Shown: piece after piece, positions 63,046-64,000 of the stretch | Position numbering within the stretch: the first letter of the stretch is position 1 | Layout of the letters: the number at the start of each line of letters is the position of its first letter | Assembly (NCBI RefSeq): GCF_002369955.1 | Contig: NZ_AP014564.1 | Location: 556,893-620,892, forward strand | Reading direction: 5' to 3' | DNA length: 64,000 nucleotides | From: Ichthyobacterium seriolicida | GTDB taxonomy: Bacteria; Bacteroidota; Bacteroidia; Flavobacteriales; Ichthyobacteriaceae | Notes under the pieces: model-generated | The model's database searches: none | The model's input: only the letters and a program-made list of their open reading frames with translations | What the model was told of the DNA's origin: nothing | Made by a program: the position numbers and the translations under genes

Positions 63046-64000
63046 CCCGCATTATTCATAGTCATACTAAAATAGATTAGACGTGATATTTTTTCCTTAA
63101 CTTTTTTACTAATCGAAGAGAACTCATCTTCTTTGTCGTTTTTTTGCACCTTTTTTTAGGATGACAATGCTCTTTTTTAGTGTTTTTACATGGTTTTTTA
63201 ACGACAAGGCGTAACTATCCCAAGGTTGTTCATTTCACAAATAAACAACCGTTACTGGGTAATAATTTCCCGAAATAAACCCTTGTAAACAAAAGATTTA
63301 GATAGCTGATAATAGATTCGCCTTTTGGTAATTTTAATCGTTGCTCCTACCTTGAGAAGATAGGTTCTAATCGAACTGATTAACCATTTTTTTGCTACTT
63401 CAAATCTTGTTTTCTTTATCTTCTGTTTCAGTAATAAAAACATTTCATAGGCAAGACTACTCATCATAAGTCGAAAAAAATTAGCAAGAAAACTATGATT
63501 TGACAAACGATCAGAAAAACACATATTTTTAACTTCTTTTATTCTATTTTCACTTGAATCACCTCTTTTCACATAAAAGTCAAAGTAAATTTCTCTAGCA
63601 TCCTTTTGGGGAAGATTACTAGAAAAATGCCTTATGTTCATCCCTAATCCTGTACTCTCAACTTTAGAATAGCACTGTTGAGGCTTGTGCCAACTCTTGG
63701 CTTTGTACGTAAAACTCATAAAATGTTGGTGCTTCTCTCCCTGATCTAAATACATTTTTTTTACAGCATTTTTTGACCAAGATACCTTTCTTTTTAAAAC
63801 TTCATTGCTCGCTATGCCTGTCACATATAGTAAATCAAAATCATCTACTAATTGGTAAAAAGGAGCGCAACTAAAGCCGCTATCACTTCTAATAATTATT
63901 TCCATCTCTGGGTGACTCTCACGTATTTTGATAATTATTCGCTTTAAAATACTCACATACCATTTATTAGAATGACTATTTCCTGGGCGGAGTACAGGAA
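63046..64000 (-). mobile_element. IS1380-family insertion sequence, copy 2 (cut by window edge)
   Basis: The low end CCCGCATTATTCATAGTCAT lies after a TTAA (63042-63045). The sequence then follows copy 1 (39236 on) with scattered differences up to the window edge. The transposase 5' part lies beyond the window. Confidence 0.88.
63252..64000 (-). CDS. IS1380-family transposase, C-terminal part (cut by window edge)
   Basis: The minus-strand frame is open to the window edge through LRPGNSHSNKWYVSILK. It continues with IIIRSDSGFSCAPFYQLVDD, KRGDSSENRIKEVKNMCF and LANFFRLMMSSLAYEMFLL. Compared with copy 1 it has one extra C near 63281, so its last residues are GLFREIITQ instead of VYFGKLLPSSGCLFVK; which end is ancestral is not clear. 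Whether this copy also has the mid-gene frameshift cannot be seen, because that point lies at or beyond the edge. Confidence 0.8.
   Translation of the reverse strand, partial: PVLRPGNSHSNKWYVSILKRIIIKIRESHPEMEIIIRSDSGFSCAPFYQLVDDFDLLYVTGIASNEVLKRKVSWSKNAVKKMYLDQGEKHQHFMSFTYKAKSWHKPQQCYSKVESTGLGMNIRHFSSNLPQKDAREIYFDFYVKRGDSSENRIKEVKNMCFSDRLSNHSFLANFFRLMMSSLAYEMFLLLKQKIKKTRFEVAKKWLISSIRTYLLKVGATIKITKRRIYYQLSKSFVYKGLFREIITQ

Overview
The window is AT-rich bacterial DNA from a Bacteroidota (Flavobacteriia-like) genome. The signs are a SusC/SusD pair, lipoproteins with short signal peptides ending in Cys, promoters of the TAnnTTTG type with no Shine-Dalgarno sequences, an acetate-type symporter paired with a DUF4212 subunit, the flavobacterial type of dihydroorotase, a LuxC-like acyl-CoA reductase and divergent tsaD/tamB. 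The load of IS debris and the DUF285 (BspA-like) lipoproteins resemble a host-associated, decaying genome. Ichthyobacterium (a fish pathogen) came to mind from memory, but no species can be assigned from this sequence alone.

Layout. 1-2718: end of a SusC-type receptor and its SusD lipoprotein, followed by a dead IS1182-family element (2789-4415). 4660-9240: a DUF4369 lipoprotein with a His/Asp-rich tail, then waaA, a DoxX-type membrane protein and a dihydroorotase on the minus strand. 9469-10595: a secreted-protein pseudogene cut by an IS1595-family element. 10643-14391: symporter, DUF4212 subunit, porin and dCMP deaminase. 14534-20638: TCA block sdhC-sdhA-sdhB-acn, followed by a candidate 6S-like small RNA. 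20821-28155: tRNA-Cys, recR, a 979-residue Ala-rich coiled-coil lipoprotein, an OmpA-type lipoprotein, tRNA-Met and glyS.

28266-37351 is an accessory island. It holds four surface lipoproteins (one unknown fold, one Ala/Ile-rich, two DUF285 repeat proteins) and comEC, interleaved with IS982, IS1380, IS1182 and IS1595 relics and a family of about 231-bp MITEs. 37386-40954 is a nest of IS256, IS1595, IS1380, MITE and IS1182 pieces. 40990-52836 is a minus-strand run: HU/SPOR protein, acyl-CoA reductase, dnaN, tail-specific protease, three tandem SIMPL proteins, a secreted nuclease/phosphatase and an M16 peptidase. 52987-62209 is mostly housekeeping: hupE-like, tyrS, rpe, purK, tsaD (minus) and tamB. 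The window ends in a lipoprotein relic, a MITE and a second IS1380 copy.

The most notable observations are these. (i) The IS1182-like element carries inward-facing intrinsic terminators at both ends, and three neighbouring host genes appear to end in them. (ii) Two unrelated lipoproteins share one leader and signal-peptide cassette, so the island looks modular. (iii) There is a family of Ala-zipper lipoproteins with one giant, one truncated and one dead member. (iv) A structured small RNA of about 174 nt lies downstream of acn. (v) The short repeats are non-autonomous derivatives of IS982 and IS1380 elements whose relics are also in the window.
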